Numbered from the stretch's first letter, positions 8,700 to 17,950 are shown. The stretch: 35,462 nucleotides of DNA from CAWAPS01 sp963783945 (GCA_963783945.1 CAWAPS010000021.1:1-35462); one strand, 5' to 3'. Numbers and translations are program-made. Notes: generated from the sequence alone by a model not told the origin.

Positions 8700-10142
8700 T
8701 TACGGACGCTTGTGCGGCGGGGAGACCGATCCGGGGGGCGGTATGGTTCCCGGTCCCGAAACGTTGCAGGCCAGCGCGTTGGGGTCGGTGTCGAGGAGGG
8801 GCTGGGCGAGGGGTGGCGGGCTCAGGAACGCCGGGTGGTGCAGGTCGACCATGTCCAGCATGGTGTTGGCGTTGGCGTCGCGGTAGGTCATGGCGGCCAG
8901 GTTCCATTTGGCTTCTACTAGGGCGCAGATGCTGGTGTGGTCGAAGATCTGGTGCGAGACATATCGGGGCCTTGCCCACGGCGAGATGACCGCGCAGGGC
9001 ACCCGGAAGCCGTACTGGGCGAAGCCGTTGTAGGCGGACTCGCCGGCGGGGACGTCCGGGGGGATGTTGTCGGGGGCTAGGGCCGGCGGCGGCGGCACGT
9101 GGTCGTAGTACCCGCCGTGCTCGTCGTAGGTCCACACCAGTAGGGTGCGCTCCCATCCGGGGCCGGTCATGACGGCGTTGATCACCTGGGCGGCGAAGAA
9201 CTCGCCGACCGCGATGTTCTGCGGGTCCTCCTCCGACTGGGTGGTGTAGTTCGGTTCGACCAGGCAGAAGCCCGGTAGCGTGCCCGCCGTGGCGTCGGTG
9301 AAAAAGTCGGCGATGGGGACGATCTTGGTGCCGGCGTTCTTGAAGTACAGCTCCGGGTACAGCTCGGCGGTGGGCAGCGTGGAGTAGTAGTCCTTCCAGG
9401 CGATGCCCACGGCGTCGAGGCGATCGAAGATGGTCCCGTTCGCCGGGTAGTCGGTTGCCGCCGGCAGGGTGTCGTTGACCATGCCGATCGACGTGGCGGA
9501 GATCACGTAGCGCCGGTTGGGATAGGTCTGGCCCAGCAGCGAGGAGAAATAGCGGTCGGCGATGGGGAACACCTTGGCCAGCGAGTAATAGAAGGGCTGG
9601 TCGGCCTGGTCCCAGTAGCCCATCGCGACCGGCCCGCTGCCGGAGACCACGAAGCCGTCGTTGCACCCGTTGTCGAACTGGGTGTGACTATCCAGCCAGG
9701 TCTGGCTGGGTGCGCCCGAGAGCTGGCAGGTGGTCGGCATGCGGAAGGCGTGCTGGATGTCGCCGTTGGCGTAAGGGTTCGTGGCGAGGGGCATCCCGTC
9801 CCTGCCGATGCGGAGCCCGTCGGCATCGCGTCGGCGCAGCACGCCGAGCTTGTTGTCATAGGAATGGTTCTCCATCATCAGCACCACGATGTGCTCGATC
9901 TGGGGGATGGTGTTGCTGCCCTCGGGCTGGTTCGGGTAGGGCAGCGACCCTGGCTGGCGCAGGTGCCCGGGCCGGCCCGGATCGCCACCTGGTGAGCCGG
10001 GAGCCCAGCGCCATCCACCCACGCCGACCGCCGCTCCGGCCACCAGCCCTGTCTGCAGCAAGCGCCGCCTAGTGATCCTCAAGCGGTTCCCGTCAGAGCC
10101 CCCTGCCCCGCCCCCCTCTGGGGTGTTCTGCTGGTCGCTCAC
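8700..10142 (-). CDS. Tat-exported phosphoesterase, phospholipase C/acid phosphatase type (PF04185)
   Basis: A 480-residue enzyme of the alkaline-phosphatase-like superfamily that hydrolyses phosphate esters such as phospholipid head groups outside the cell. The N-terminus has a twin-arginine signal (ITRRRLLQTGLVAGAAVG, residues 23-40). Family landmarks are HIVVLMMENHSYDN (E91-N97, metal-binding start of the fold), the FSSLLGQTYPNRRYVISAT block, and WTYDEHGGYYDHV near residue 340, which supplies further metal ligands. Length is normal for this family. The GTG start matches the start kept in the decayed copy at 10512-10678. No close operon partner is seen; the gene is convergent with the integrase remnant. 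Confidence 0.92.
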   Translation of the reverse strand: MSDQQNTPEGGGAGGSDGNRLRITRRRLLQTGLVAGAAVGVGGWRWAPGSPGGDPGRPGHLRQPGSLPYPNQPEGSNTIPQIEHIVVLMMENHSYDNKLGVLRRRDADGLRIGRDGMPLATNPYANGDIQHAFRMPTTCQLSGAPSQTWLDSHTQFDNGCNDGFVVSGSGPVAMGYWDQADQPFYYSLAKVFPIADRYFSSLLGQTYPNRRYVISATSIGMVNDTLPAATDYPANGTIFDRLDAVGIAWKDYYSTLPTAELYPELYFKNAGTKIVPIADFFTDATAGTLPGFCLVEPNYTTQSEEDPQNIAVGEFFAAQVINAVMTGPGWERTLLVWTYDEHGGYYDHVPPPPALAPDNIPPDVPAGESAYNGFAQYGFRVPCAVISPWARPRYVSHQIFDHTSICALVEAKWNLAAMTYRDANANTMLDMVDLHHPAFLSPPPLAQPLLDTDPNALACNVSGPGTIPPPGSVSPPHKRP

Positions 10143-10286
10143 GATCCCCTCCCCGGACTAGGGATGATCCCATCCGCGGTCAAGTGTCTCAGCCGACTCC
10201 TACGGGCACAAGCGCGGTGGTTACTCGATGTTCGCGCAACGGGGAACTTGATCGAGGAAATTTGTTCACTCGATCTACAGGTTTGT

Positions 10287-10512
10287 GTCGGACGGAGACG
10301 GGATAGTTGGACCAAGCTAAGCCCACAGGTGCGGCGGGAGGTGACGCGCCTGCCAGCGCGGGGCGCGTCGGGTCGTGAGATTGCGGGGTGGGTGTCGGTG
10401 TCTTTGGGGTCGGTCGGGAATGTGTTGCGCGCCCTGGGCGGGGTGATCCTGGCGGACATGTCGGATGTGACTGGTGCCAGGTTGGGTCTGGGTGATCGTG
10501 CCGGGATCCGCG
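10287..10512 (+). pseudogene. IS30-like transposase N-terminal remnant
   Basis: The plus frame reads GRRRDSWTKLSPQVRREVTR followed by a helix-turn-helix (ASGREIAGWVSVSLGSVGNV) and LGGVI..DM, then GARLGLGDRAGIRAG. This is the order seen at the start of actinobacterial IS30-type transposases: first HTH, linker, then the SLEDRVEI-like second HTH. It stops abruptly near 10512, exactly where the phosphoesterase copy begins on the other strand. No catalytic DDE part is present. Confidence 0.5.
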
Positions 10513-10678
10513 CCGGCCCGGATGACCGCCCCGTGAGCCCGGAGCCCAGCGCCGTCCACCCGCGCCGACGGCCGCTGCGGCCATCAGCCCTTTCTGCAGC
10601 AACCGCCGCCTGGTGGTCCTCGAACCGCTGCCCCAGGTCGACCGACGCGCCCCTGGGGGTGTTGTGCCGGTCGGTCAC
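10512..10678 (-). pseudogene. Decayed duplicate of the phosphoesterase N-terminus
   Basis: Starting from GTG at 10678, the minus strand repeats the beginning of the gene at 8700-10142: GTGACCGACC versus GTGAGCGACC, later RTTRRRLLQKGLMAAAAVGA versus RITRRRLLQTGLVAGAAVGV, and GRRWAPGSRGG versus GWRWAPGSPGG. At least one small indel separates the first part from the Tat-signal part. Similarity ends near 10512 at the IS30-like remnant, so only about 55 codons survive. It shows that a tandem paralogue once lay here. Confidence 0.75.
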
Positions 10679-10921
10679 GATGACCCGCTGGCTGGTGTCG
10701 TTTGCTGAGGTGGATGTGGTGCTGGATCTGGGCCCGCCGCCCGCGGAGGTTGCTGGCCGCGGGTTCTTGTTGGTCGTCGGCATTTGCCAACGCCGCGGCG
10801 CGGGGTCTGGCGGGTGGGGGTGACTGGCATGCGGTGAGCCTGAACCAGCCGACGGTGGTTCGCTATCGGGAGAACCCCTTATCGGGTTCTGGGGGAGCCC
10901 AGATTTGGGGGTTAGGCTGGG

Positions 10922-12022
10922 ATGGTCGAACGGAGCCTGCTTTCGGGGGTGGCTGCCTTCCGGTGGGTGGCCCTGGCCTGGATGATCGTCGTGGTGGTGG
11001 TCTTACGCCACGACCTGGTTCGGCCGTGGTTGGCGGTGGTGTTGACGGCGCTGGCGGCGGCGATCACGGTGGCGTTGACGGTGTTACTGCGGGCGGACCC
11101 GTCCGCTCTGCTGCGCCCCGGGCCGGTGGTAGCCGAGCTGGCATGCGGGGTGGCGGTGGTGGTCGGCGATGGCTGGGCGTACAAGGCGGGCCACGCGTTC
11201 GGCTCCTCGCAAACACTGGGTGTCATCTGGCCGCTCAGCGGGGTGCTGGCTGCTGGTGTGGCGTTCGGCCCGTGGGCGGGAGCGGCGGCGGGATGTCTGC
11301 TGGGCTTGGCCCGGATCGGCGACGGTGTGGCTAACGGGGTCCGGGATTTCACGGGCCGGCGGGTGCTGTCGGTGGTGTCAACGGCGCTGGTTTACGCCTT
11401 GGCCGGCGCCACTATCGGTTATGTCACCCGACTGCTGCGGGGGGCCAGGGAGGAGGTGGCCGAGACCCGGGCTCGAGATCAGGTGGCGCGCACCTTGCAC
11501 GACGGCGTGTTGCAGACTCTGGCGGTCATCCAGCGGCGCAGCACCGACCCGGCCATCGCCGGGCTGGCTCGCGATCAGGAACGAGAGCTGCGCGATTACC
11601 TGTTCCGAAGCCGACCGGCCCAGCTGGCTCCCGGCGCGGCCGATCTGGCCGTGGACCTACGGGCCGCGGCTGCTCGCTTCGAGCGCTCCTTTGAGGGCAG
11701 CGTCGAGGTGCTGGTGGCCGATGACCTGCCCGCCCTGTCCGCGACTCAGGTCGAGGCTCTGGCCGGGGCCGTGGGCGAGGCGCTCACCAACGCCGGAAAA
11801 CACGGCCAGGCCAGCCGCGTGACAGTGTATGTAGAGCCGGCCTCCGGCCAAGGGGTGTTCTGCTCGGTGCGCGACAACGGAACCGGCTTCGACCCTGTCA
11901 CTGTGGCCGAAGGGGTGGGCCTGGTCCGCTCGGTGCGGGACCGCATGAGCGAGGTGGGCGGCCGTGTCGAGGTGCACGCCACCCCGGGAGAAGGGGCCGA
12001 GGTGTTGCTGTGGCTGAACTGA
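10922..12022 (+). CDS. Sensor histidine kinase, NarX/LiaS type (HisKA_3 + HATPase)
   Basis: A 366-residue kinase. Residues ~10-170 hold several hydrophobic helices forming a membrane sensor without a large extracellular loop. The phosphoacceptor is H193 in ARTLHDGVLQTL, the HisKA_3 signature. The ATP-binding domain has the N-box around N290 (GEALTNAGKHGQ) and the G1 box DNGTGFD (318-324). It phosphorylates the response regulator encoded next, whose GTG start overlaps this gene's 3' end by 13 bp. The signal cannot be read from the sequence. Confidence 0.92.
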   Translation: MVERSLLSGVAAFRWVALAWMIVVVVVLRHDLVRPWLAVVLTALAAAITVALTVLLRADPSALLRPGPVVAELACGVAVVVGDGWAYKAGHAFGSSQTLGVIWPLSGVLAAGVAFGPWAGAAAGCLLGLARIGDGVANGVRDFTGRRVLSVVSTALVYALAGATIGYVTRLLRGAREEVAETRARDQVARTLHDGVLQTLAVIQRRSTDPAIAGLARDQERELRDYLFRSRPAQLAPGAADLAVDLRAAAARFERSFEGSVEVLVADDLPALSATQVEALAGAVGEALTNAGKHGQASRVTVYVEPASGQGVFCSVRDNGTGFDPVTVAEGVGLVRSVRDRMSEVGGRVEVHATPGEGAEVLLWLN

Positions 12023-12648
12023 GCGCAGGCAGTCCCATCCGGGTGGTGTTGGCCGACGACCACCCGATCTGGCGCGACGGGGTGCGGGCCGACCTGGCTG
12101 ACGGTTTCGAAGTGGTGGGCGAGGCGGCCAGCGTGGGCGAGGCCATCGCGGTTATCCGGGCCAGCCGGCCCGATCTGGTGGTGTGCGACTTGCACATGCC
12201 CGGCGGCGGTGGCATTGCCGTGGCCCGAGCCTGCGCCGAGGTAGCACCCGTGGTCATGCTGACCGTCTCTGAGGCAGAGCGGGACCTGCTCGACGCCATC
12301 GCCGCGGGTGCTATCGGCTACCTGGTCAAATCGACACCGGGCCCGCAGCTGCGAGCCGCTTTGCTGCGAGCGGCGGCGGGCGAGCCGGTGTTCTCGCCGG
12401 CCCTGGCCGCCCTGGTGCTCGGAGAGTTCCGTCGCATCGCAAAGGCATCATCGGGCCAGCCGCTGTCCGAACGTGAACGTGAGGTCCTGCAGCTGGTCGC
12501 CCGGGGCCACACCTACCGGCAGATCGGGGCGGAGCTGTATATCGCGGAGAAGACCGTCGAGAACCATGTTCGCAACATCCTGGCCAAGCTCCACCTGTCA
12601 AGGAAGAACGAGTTGATGCGCTACGCCCTTGAGCACGGCATCGAATAG
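12010..12648 (+). CDS. Response regulator, NarL/FixJ family
   Basis: A 212-residue two-domain regulator. The receiver has the acidic pair in VVLADDHPIWRDG and the phosphoacceptor D60 in LVVCDLHMP, with the conserved Lys in GYLVKST. After a linker, residues ~148-205 form a LuxR-type HTH (LSEREREVLQLVARGHTYRQ to VENHVRNILAKL). The GTG start lies inside the kinase gene, so the two are translationally coupled. No other gene lies in this operon, so its targets are elsewhere or are the two genes themselves. Confidence 0.93.
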   Translation: MAELSAGSPIRVVLADDHPIWRDGVRADLADGFEVVGEAASVGEAIAVIRASRPDLVVCDLHMPGGGGIAVARACAEVAPVVMLTVSEAERDLLDAIAAGAIGYLVKSTPGPQLRAALLRAAAGEPVFSPALAALVLGEFRRIAKASSGQPLSEREREVLQLVARGHTYRQIGAELYIAEKTVENHVRNILAKLHLSRKNELMRYALEHGIE

Positions 12649-12703
12649 CCATCCCCTCGCTGCAGTAGCGACCGGTAGGCGACGCTCACCCCCCTGCGGC
12701 TCC

Positions 12704-12718
12704 CGGCCGAAACGGCCG
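12704..12718. terminator. Hairpin between convergent genes
   Basis: CGGCCG-AAA-CGGCCG is a perfect 6-bp stem about 55 bp after the response-regulator stop and before the end of the convergent membrane-protein gene. There is no T-run, so intrinsic termination is only plausible. Confidence 0.3.
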
Positions 12719-12859
12719 TCGTCACGCGGATGTCTCTTGTCGCCGACCGGCCCCGGCCGCAGCCCCGGTGGGGGCACCCACCCGGAAGTATCGGAGCCCT
12801 GGCCGCCGGGGATCGCGGCGACTTGATCCGGATGGGCTAGTGAAGACGGCCCGACTGGC

Positions 12860-13492
12860 TCAAGGAGTCCAGGTCGGACCGGCCGTTTGTGTTCCATGTG
12901 GGTCGTGACGGTGTCGCCAGAACACGACCAGGGCCGCTCCGAGAGCGTTCGACGCCAAGTCCTCGATGGTGTCGACAGCGTCATATCTTAGGCCAGATGC
13001 CGTGACAGAAAGGAAGTCGGTCACTTCCTTCGTGAAACCTAACCCCATGGTGATGACGAAGGCGATTACTGCCACGCGGTTTGGCGACAGCTTCCAGGCG
13101 GTTGCGCGGGGCTCAAGGATTTCGAAGCACAACCATGCGACGAGTCCTCCGGCCAAGAGGTGCAGAAAATGGTCGGGGCGAAACAAATGAGTACCCCGGT
13201 AATACAGGGGGCCGGGAAACGCGGGGACCGACAGGACCAGGTGGGCAGCGATCACCCCCATCACAGCAAGCCATTCGGTCAGCCCGAATCGAGCGCGTAG
13301 GTCGACAACAACAAAAAATGAGACGGCCAGCGGAACGCAGACAACAGTGAAAAGCCCGGGCAGAAACGCGTGACCCACCTGGGTCCGCCACCAACAGGTG
13401 GCGGTCGCCGTCAGCGCAACAAGAACCAGCAAGCCCGTCCGCCAAGCTAGCGGGAGCGGCGCAAGTGGAGCCTGCCTTCCAGCCGCTAACAT
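12860..13492 (-). CDS. Integral membrane protein, YjdF (DUF2238)/VanZ-like
   Basis: About 210 residues with roughly six hydrophobic helices. A DHFLHLLAGGLVAWL helix and the later pair KEVTDFLS and DTIEDLASNALGAALV resemble the helix-end acidic motifs of YjdF (DUF2238) and VanZ-like proteins. The biochemical role of YjdF is unknown. The frame is open to 13645, but the first 51 residues are polar, Ser/Arg-rich and unlike the family, so the ATG at 13492 just before the first hydrophobic stretch was preferred. Convergent with the response-regulator gene; no operon partner. Confidence 0.6.
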   Translation of the reverse strand: MLAAGRQAPLAPLPLAWRTGLLVLVALTATATCWWRTQVGHAFLPGLFTVVCVPLAVSFFVVVDLRARFGLTEWLAVMGVIAAHLVLSVPAFPGPLYYRGTHLFRPDHFLHLLAGGLVAWLCFEILEPRATAWKLSPNRVAVIAFVITMGLGFTKEVTDFLSVTASGLRYDAVDTIEDLASNALGAALVVFWRHRHDPHGTQTAGPTWTP

Positions 13493-14142
13493 TTCAGAGC
13501 CGCCGGGCCGGCATGATGCCGCCAGTTCCCCGGCTTGATCTAGCGGCCGGCCGCGGGAGGGCGAAGCCGCGCACGATGAGAATGAACCAACCGTGGGTGT
13601 CAGCGGCTCTTTTCTCTCATCGTGTCGGTAGGTCACCCTGAACACTCTGAGCCACCCCTGCAGTTCGGGCTATCCGGGTCAGCCCCCAAATTCGGCTGGG
13701 GAATCCCCCAGATTCGACTCCTGCCGCCTGAGCCCGGCAGGAATGCCCGGACGCAGACTGGCTGTTGAACCCTGAGCCGATCTCCGCCAGCGATTGCCCC
13801 CCCCGGAGTCTGGCCAATTGCACCCCGCCAGCGCACCTGTGTGGACCAGCGGTGAACGCCTGACGATAGCGCAGCTTCCTCCCGAGTCGGTGGGACACGG
13901 GGGCCAAAGCTCTACATCTGACAATCCTGAAGGTACGACCGGAATAGCGCCCTGTCGCCCCCTTTCGTATCTTCTGTACCCGAACCAGCCATCCTGCGGC
14001 TTCCGAGCCCGACCCGAGATCGATGCCGAATAGTCACGGCGGGGTCTCTACGTCCGCCGTCGTTATGTCCCCACGTGCTGGTCTTGGGAGTTACCCCCAC
14101 GGGCTTTCGCCTCCCCTTGACTCTCCCCGATCTTCCCGACGC
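13493..14142. other. Non-coding stretch with hairpins
   Basis: No supported gene. It contains a perfect 8-bp hairpin, TCCTGCCG (13719-13726) pairing with CGGCAGGA (13735-13742), and C-rich/G-rich tracts around 13685-13710 that can also pair. The hairpin lies between the end of the lipoprotein gene at 14143 and the start of the membrane-protein gene, both on the minus strand, and may act as a transcript end, but it lacks a T-run. The rest shows nothing recognisable. Confidence 0.4.
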
Positions 14143-15504
14143 TCACGGCGAGCCCACGTAGTCCCCGGTGCATGCGTCGACGTGGTTGCTCGGACTGAAG
14201 GTGCCACCGTGCTGGGGGTAGTACCACTCGACGGATTCGTACATGTACGTGCCGTCGCAGGTCCCCCGGTCGAAGGCGATGATCGTGGCGGACTCCCTGG
14301 TCGCCGCTGAAGTGGGCTCGTTCGGGGCGACGTAGAAGCTCGTCCCGGTTCCAGACGCCTCCGGGCCACCCCATGAGCTCCAAGCGATATCAAGAATGTC
14401 TCCCGTCGGGTCGCCGCCGAGGAAGACCTCGGAGGGTTTCACCTGCCCGAAACCCCTCCCCTCGATGCGTGCGCCAGTGCGGCCAAGCGTCGGGACCGTC
14501 CCCTGAGAGACAGTCCCCCCTCCCGGGACCAGGGTTGACGTTGTTGTCGCAGTGGCGCAGAGGGGGTTGTCACTCAGCCCCCAAACGCCGATCAGGTCAC
14601 CGGGCACGAACGAGCGTGAGATACAGAACGGCGCACCCGCACTACCGATCATCACCCAACCCCCGGCGGCTGACGATGGCGATCCGGGAGGGAGCTGGTA
14701 GAAGTAGCCGGTATTGCCTCCGTCCTGCATGCCTACGCCCGGCCCGTCCGAGCCGCTCGGTCCAGCGCCGTTGTAGTCAAAGGTGGCGAACGCCCAGTTG
14801 AGCCCGGTCAGCGGATCGTAGGCCACGTACGTGGTCCCGGGATGAAGGGTGATGTCGGAGCCGTACTGGGACTGCCACCCCGTCTGGAACAGGTAGGCAC
14901 CGAGCAGGCCGCTCTTGACTGCCGTCGTGGCCGTGAGGTTCGTCGTGACCGGCAACCGCGGTGGCGTCTGAGCGGAGCTCACGCTGTCAGTGAACGTGCA
15001 TGACGACGGTAGTGGGGGTTCAGCCGCCCCGTTGACGGCGGAGTCGGGCGCGGCGAACAACGGCGCGCACTGCTCGATGGTGATCGTGGTCGGAGTCGTC
15101 AGCTGGCCCATCGCCGTGGTCCCGGCCAGGTCGCCCTGGATGCTCAGGGCGAACGCCGCACCGGACGCGCTGCCATGAAACGAGAAGTACCCGAGCTGCT
15201 TTCCATCTTGGTACTGGTAGACGGCGACTCCACCGAGCGAGTCACTGCCGGTCGGACCCGGGTCAACGACCAGGGCGTAGCCGGGCTGGCCCGTGGGGGT
15301 GTCAGCATAGGTTCCGGCGACAGGACTCGGACCCTGTGCTGCTGCTGCGGGTGTCGTCGGCGGAGCCGTTGTCGGCTCCGTCGCCGAACCCGTGGTCGTC
15401 GTCGACGACACCGCCGATGTCCTCGAATGCGAGCAGCCAGCCAGGACCAGGCCGCAGGCTACCGCCACGGCCAGTGCAACTCTCGGTTTGGCGAATGTGG
15501 ACAC
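14143..15504 (-). CDS. Secreted lipoprotein of unknown function
   Basis: From the GTG at 15504 the product is ~453 residues. It starts with a short basic region and a hydrophobic stretch ending in the lipobox LVLAGC (Cys24), so it should be lipid-anchored outside the membrane. A Ser/Thr/Pro linker follows (residues ~30-55), then a beta-rich, Gly/Thr-rich body with aromatic repeats such as GYFSFHG, YDPLTGLNWAFATFDYNG and VGMQDGGNTGYFYQLP. No domain family was recognised. The frame is open further upstream to 15561, but that adds polar residues before the signal peptide. The final part is Cys-containing (CDGTYMYESVEWYYPQHGG). Divergent from the lipoprotein gene at 16080. Confidence 0.75.
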   Translation of the reverse strand: MSTFAKPRVALAVAVACGLVLAGCSHSRTSAVSSTTTTGSATEPTTAPPTTPAAAAQGPSPVAGTYADTPTGQPGYALVVDPGPTGSDSLGGVAVYQYQDGKQLGYFSFHGSASGAAFALSIQGDLAGTTAMGQLTTPTTITIEQCAPLFAAPDSAVNGAAEPPLPSSCTFTDSVSSAQTPPRLPVTTNLTATTAVKSGLLGAYLFQTGWQSQYGSDITLHPGTTYVAYDPLTGLNWAFATFDYNGAGPSGSDGPGVGMQDGGNTGYFYQLPPGSPSSAAGGWVMIGSAGAPFCISRSFVPGDLIGVWGLSDNPLCATATTTSTLVPGGGTVSQGTVPTLGRTGARIEGRGFGQVKPSEVFLGGDPTGDILDIAWSSWGGPEASGTGTSFYVAPNEPTSAATRESATIIAFDRGTCDGTYMYESVEWYYPQHGGTFSPSNHVDACTGDYVGSP

Positions 15505-16079
15505 GTCTAGTTTCCGCCGATCCTGGCCGGCAGGCAAGATGCAGGACGCTCTCATCACCAACAGTACTCGTTGGCTCCCACTCGACGAGACGGATTGCGA
15601 GCACTCGGAACCGCCAACGCTCCGAGCTGTGCGCTGATCCCTTCGAAAGGCCCTGACGCAGCCGGGGCTCCATCAGGACGGTGCAGGCCAGGGGTATGGC
15701 AGACGTGTCGTTGGCAGGCCGGAAGGCGCGCCCAGATTCGCCTTGCCGTCCCGCCCTAGCTACACCCGATTGGGCCATATAGCTTCGCCGTCCTAACGAT
15801 CGGGATACCGAATGGACCGCCAGAATGTCGTCCCGCATCGACGGGCCCGGCGCAAGCCCAGAACCACGAGCTAAAGCACTCCCGACGGGTGAGCCACCCT
15901 CCCGTAACCGGCGGAATGCCTACTTGCGAGCTGGTGGGCAAGAGAGCGCACCTACGCTACCCGGTCACTGGTCCGAGACCTACAGCGGACCAGCCGCCCC
16001 GAACCCCCCTTATGCATGGCGCATGGGTTGGGCTGTTTGAACCCGGCGCAAGTCTCGACGTTAGGACATAGCCTGCTCC
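15505..16079. promoter_or_regulatory. Intergenic region between divergent lipoprotein genes
   Basis: 575 bp separating two lipoprotein genes read outward. It should hold both promoters, but no convincing -35/-10 pair or operator could be assigned by eye. Open frames here are shadows without family likeness. Confidence 0.35.
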
Positions 16080-17084
16080 ATGGTGGACATGATCAGGGCC
16101 CGACGGCGATATTCCAGGTGGCGCGTGCTACTTGGCGTCGCCGGCATGGCGATCTGTGTTGCGAGCGGATGCTCGTCCTCGCCAGGTAGTACCACACCAG
16201 GAGCGGCGCCCTCGACTTCCGCTCCGGGCGTCGGGGTGTCTGAGCCGGCCACCATCTCGTCACCGATCGTCTCGCCAACCTCAACTTCGGCTCCGGGCGT
16301 CGGCGTGTTTGAGCCAGCCACCATCTCGTCAACGATCGTGTCAGCAACCTCGACTTCTTCATCTTCCTTTCCACCGCCGCCAGCGTCGGCTGCCCTCGCG
16401 GTCTTACACGTCGACAACGTGTATCTTGACCCCGCCTCCAAGGGTGGCCTGCAGGCGCTCGTGATCGTCGTCGACTCATCGGACGTTTCAGTGGAAGTTG
16501 ACGTCACTGCCACTGAGGGAACGACCGGCGTTTATGCGTGCGCAGTGGCCGACGGCACCCACGCAGTTGCCGCGTCAGCGTGCCCGACTGCGGTTCGGGC
16601 TGGCACACCCTTCATCATTGCCCACGGGTCCGGTGAGCAAGGCATCGAGGTCGTCTCGACCCCAGCGGAGGCGGCGGTGACACTCGACGAGGTCACCGTG
16701 ACCTACCACCCCGCCGATCGCACCGTCACTCTCGCCCTGCCAGACCAAGCCCCTCCAGCCGGGGCCAGCGTGTGCAAGGACAATGTATGCAATCCCTTCG
16801 TCGAATTCACCCCCCAACAGGCCGGCCGGGTCAGCGCCACCGCGACCTGGACCGGCGTCGCCAGCGCCTTGCTGGACCTCGAAAGCGGAGCCATCACAGC
16901 TCACTCGTACAGTGCGACGGGGATCCCTTACCTGGTTATCGCCTCCGAGCAAGGTGACTCGACAACGGGCCCGGGCTCGCTCAGCATCAGTGGGCCCATC
17001 GGCGCGACGGAGGCCGCCGTAGCCATTAGCAACACGGGCAAGTCGCCCCTGCTCGCCCCGACACTCCATATCGTCTGGCCTTGA
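16080..17084 (+). CDS. Secreted lipoprotein with tandem 23-residue repeat
   Basis: A 334-residue protein with a basic N-region (RARRRYSRWR), a hydrophobic helix and the lipobox VASGC near residue 31. Residues ~45-90 are two copies of a 23-residue Ser/Thr/Pro-rich unit (beginning STSAPGVGV and containing EPATISS), followed by a Ser/Pro run; this probably forms a flexible stalk. The remaining ~230 residues are beta-rich with Ig-like strands. Two close Cys (VCKDNVCNPF) may form a disulphide. No enzyme motif was seen. The start could instead be GTG 16083 or ATG 16089. Confidence 0.75.
   Translation: MVDMIRARRRYSRWRVLLGVAGMAICVASGCSSSPGSTTPGAAPSTSAPGVGVSEPATISSPIVSPTSTSAPGVGVFEPATISSTIVSATSTSSSSFPPPPASAALAVLHVDNVYLDPASKGGLQALVIVVDSSDVSVEVDVTATEGTTGVYACAVADGTHAVAASACPTAVRAGTPFIIAHGSGEQGIEVVSTPAEAAVTLDEVTVTYHPADRTVTLALPDQAPPAGASVCKDNVCNPFVEFTPQQAGRVSATATWTGVASALLDLESGAITAHSYSATGIPYLVIASEQGDSTTGPGSLSISGPIGATEAAVAISNTGKSPLLAPTLHIVWP
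16212..16349 (+). repeat. Two tandem 69-bp units inside the lipoprotein gene
   Basis: Units 16212-16280 and 16281-16349 are near-identical in DNA (TCGACTTCCGCTCCGGGCGT versus TCAACTTCGGCTCCGGGCGT at the start) and in frame, so copy number can change without breaking the gene. Confidence 0.85.
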
Positions 17085-17449
17085 GCGCCGGGCCCCGACA
17101 GCTCAGGCACGGCGGGAGACGAGCACAGTGTAGGAATGCAGGTCACTCGCCGCAATAATAGGAAGGGCAAGAAACCCGCGCAGGCCCATATCACCGCCGA
17201 GTAGACGCCGAGCCCCTGGGCGGCGAGCAGGAGACACGGCCAGGCGATCACTGCCGCTCCGCCACCGCGCAGCACCCTGGCTCGGAGCCTGACGCAGTTG
17301 ATCATCGCTCCACCGGGGAAGGCGAGTCCCTCCATCAGTGCCTTGTGTGCCCCCAACCATATGGTGAAAAGCGCGACCGACGGCGGCTCTGTGAGGTTGA
17401 GCTTCGTCAGCCAGTAGTGGAGGGCCGCCGAGGGCAGGGCAGGTGACCC
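17085..17449. other. Intergenic region, possible membrane-protein fragment on the minus strand
   Basis: On the minus strand a frame from about 17430 to 17100 reads LHYWLTKLN, then a Gly/Ala-rich amphipathic part, then two hydrophobic stretches (AAVIAWPCLLLAAQGLGV and SAVIWACAGFLPFLLL). It lacks a good start and its end runs into the antisense of the lipoprotein gene. It may be a gene remnant; no family recognised. Confidence 0.25.
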
Positions 17450-17950
17450 TTGGTCTCAGCAGTCGGCATCTATGACGATGACCGAGACTGGTTTGAGATC
17501 GAGTTGACTCAAGGTCGCTGGGCCAAAGTTGACAAGGCAGACATGGGGTTGGTCATCAGGGACTGCTGGGCGTGGGATGGTGGCTACGCGATTCGGGTGG
17601 ACGGGAAGAAGAAGATCTACATGCACCGATACTTACTCGGCCTGCCACCTGGTCGGGTGCCCGAGGTAGACCACATCAACGGTGACGGGACTGACAACCG
17701 CCGGTCGAACCTGAGATTCGCAACACGGACTCAGCAATGAGCCAACCAGCGAAAGACGAGGGGTTCATCCAAATACAAGGGGGTTTACTGGGACACGACG
17801 TTCAGCCGATGGAAGGCTCGCGTAACAGTCGACGGAAAGCCCCGGTACCTGGGCAGCTTTGTCATGGAGGAGGAAGCGGCCCGGACATACGACATTGCCC
17901 CACTTGCTGCCTGGGGTGAGTTCGCCTACGTCAATGGCGTACGGATGTGA
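17450..17950 (+). pseudogene. HNH-AP2 homing endonuclease-like gene split by an in-frame TGA
   Basis: From a TTG with a fair Shine-Dalgarno (GGCAGGTGA), the first 96 codons hold an HNH_3 nuclease domain: MHRYLLGLPPG, then EVDHINGDGTDNRRSNLRFA with the catalytic His and metal-binding Asn. A TGA at 17738-17740 follows TQQ. The same frame then continues for 69 codons with a full AP2 DNA-binding domain (SSKYKGVYWDTTFSRWKARV, YLGSF, EEEAARTYD) to the TGA at 17948. In relatives the two domains are one protein with a QQ.AN linker just here. The upstream part could still make a nuclease without its AP2 part. Either a pseudogene or a stop that is read through; annotated as interrupted. Confidence 0.85.

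Noticed and set aside
13711..13730. Sequence resembling the 3' end of tmRNA or a tRNA T-arm (TTCGACTCCTGCCGCC)
   Set aside because: No upstream acceptor partner, tag-coding region or cloverleaf could be found, and the match is short. At most it is an old attachment-site scar.
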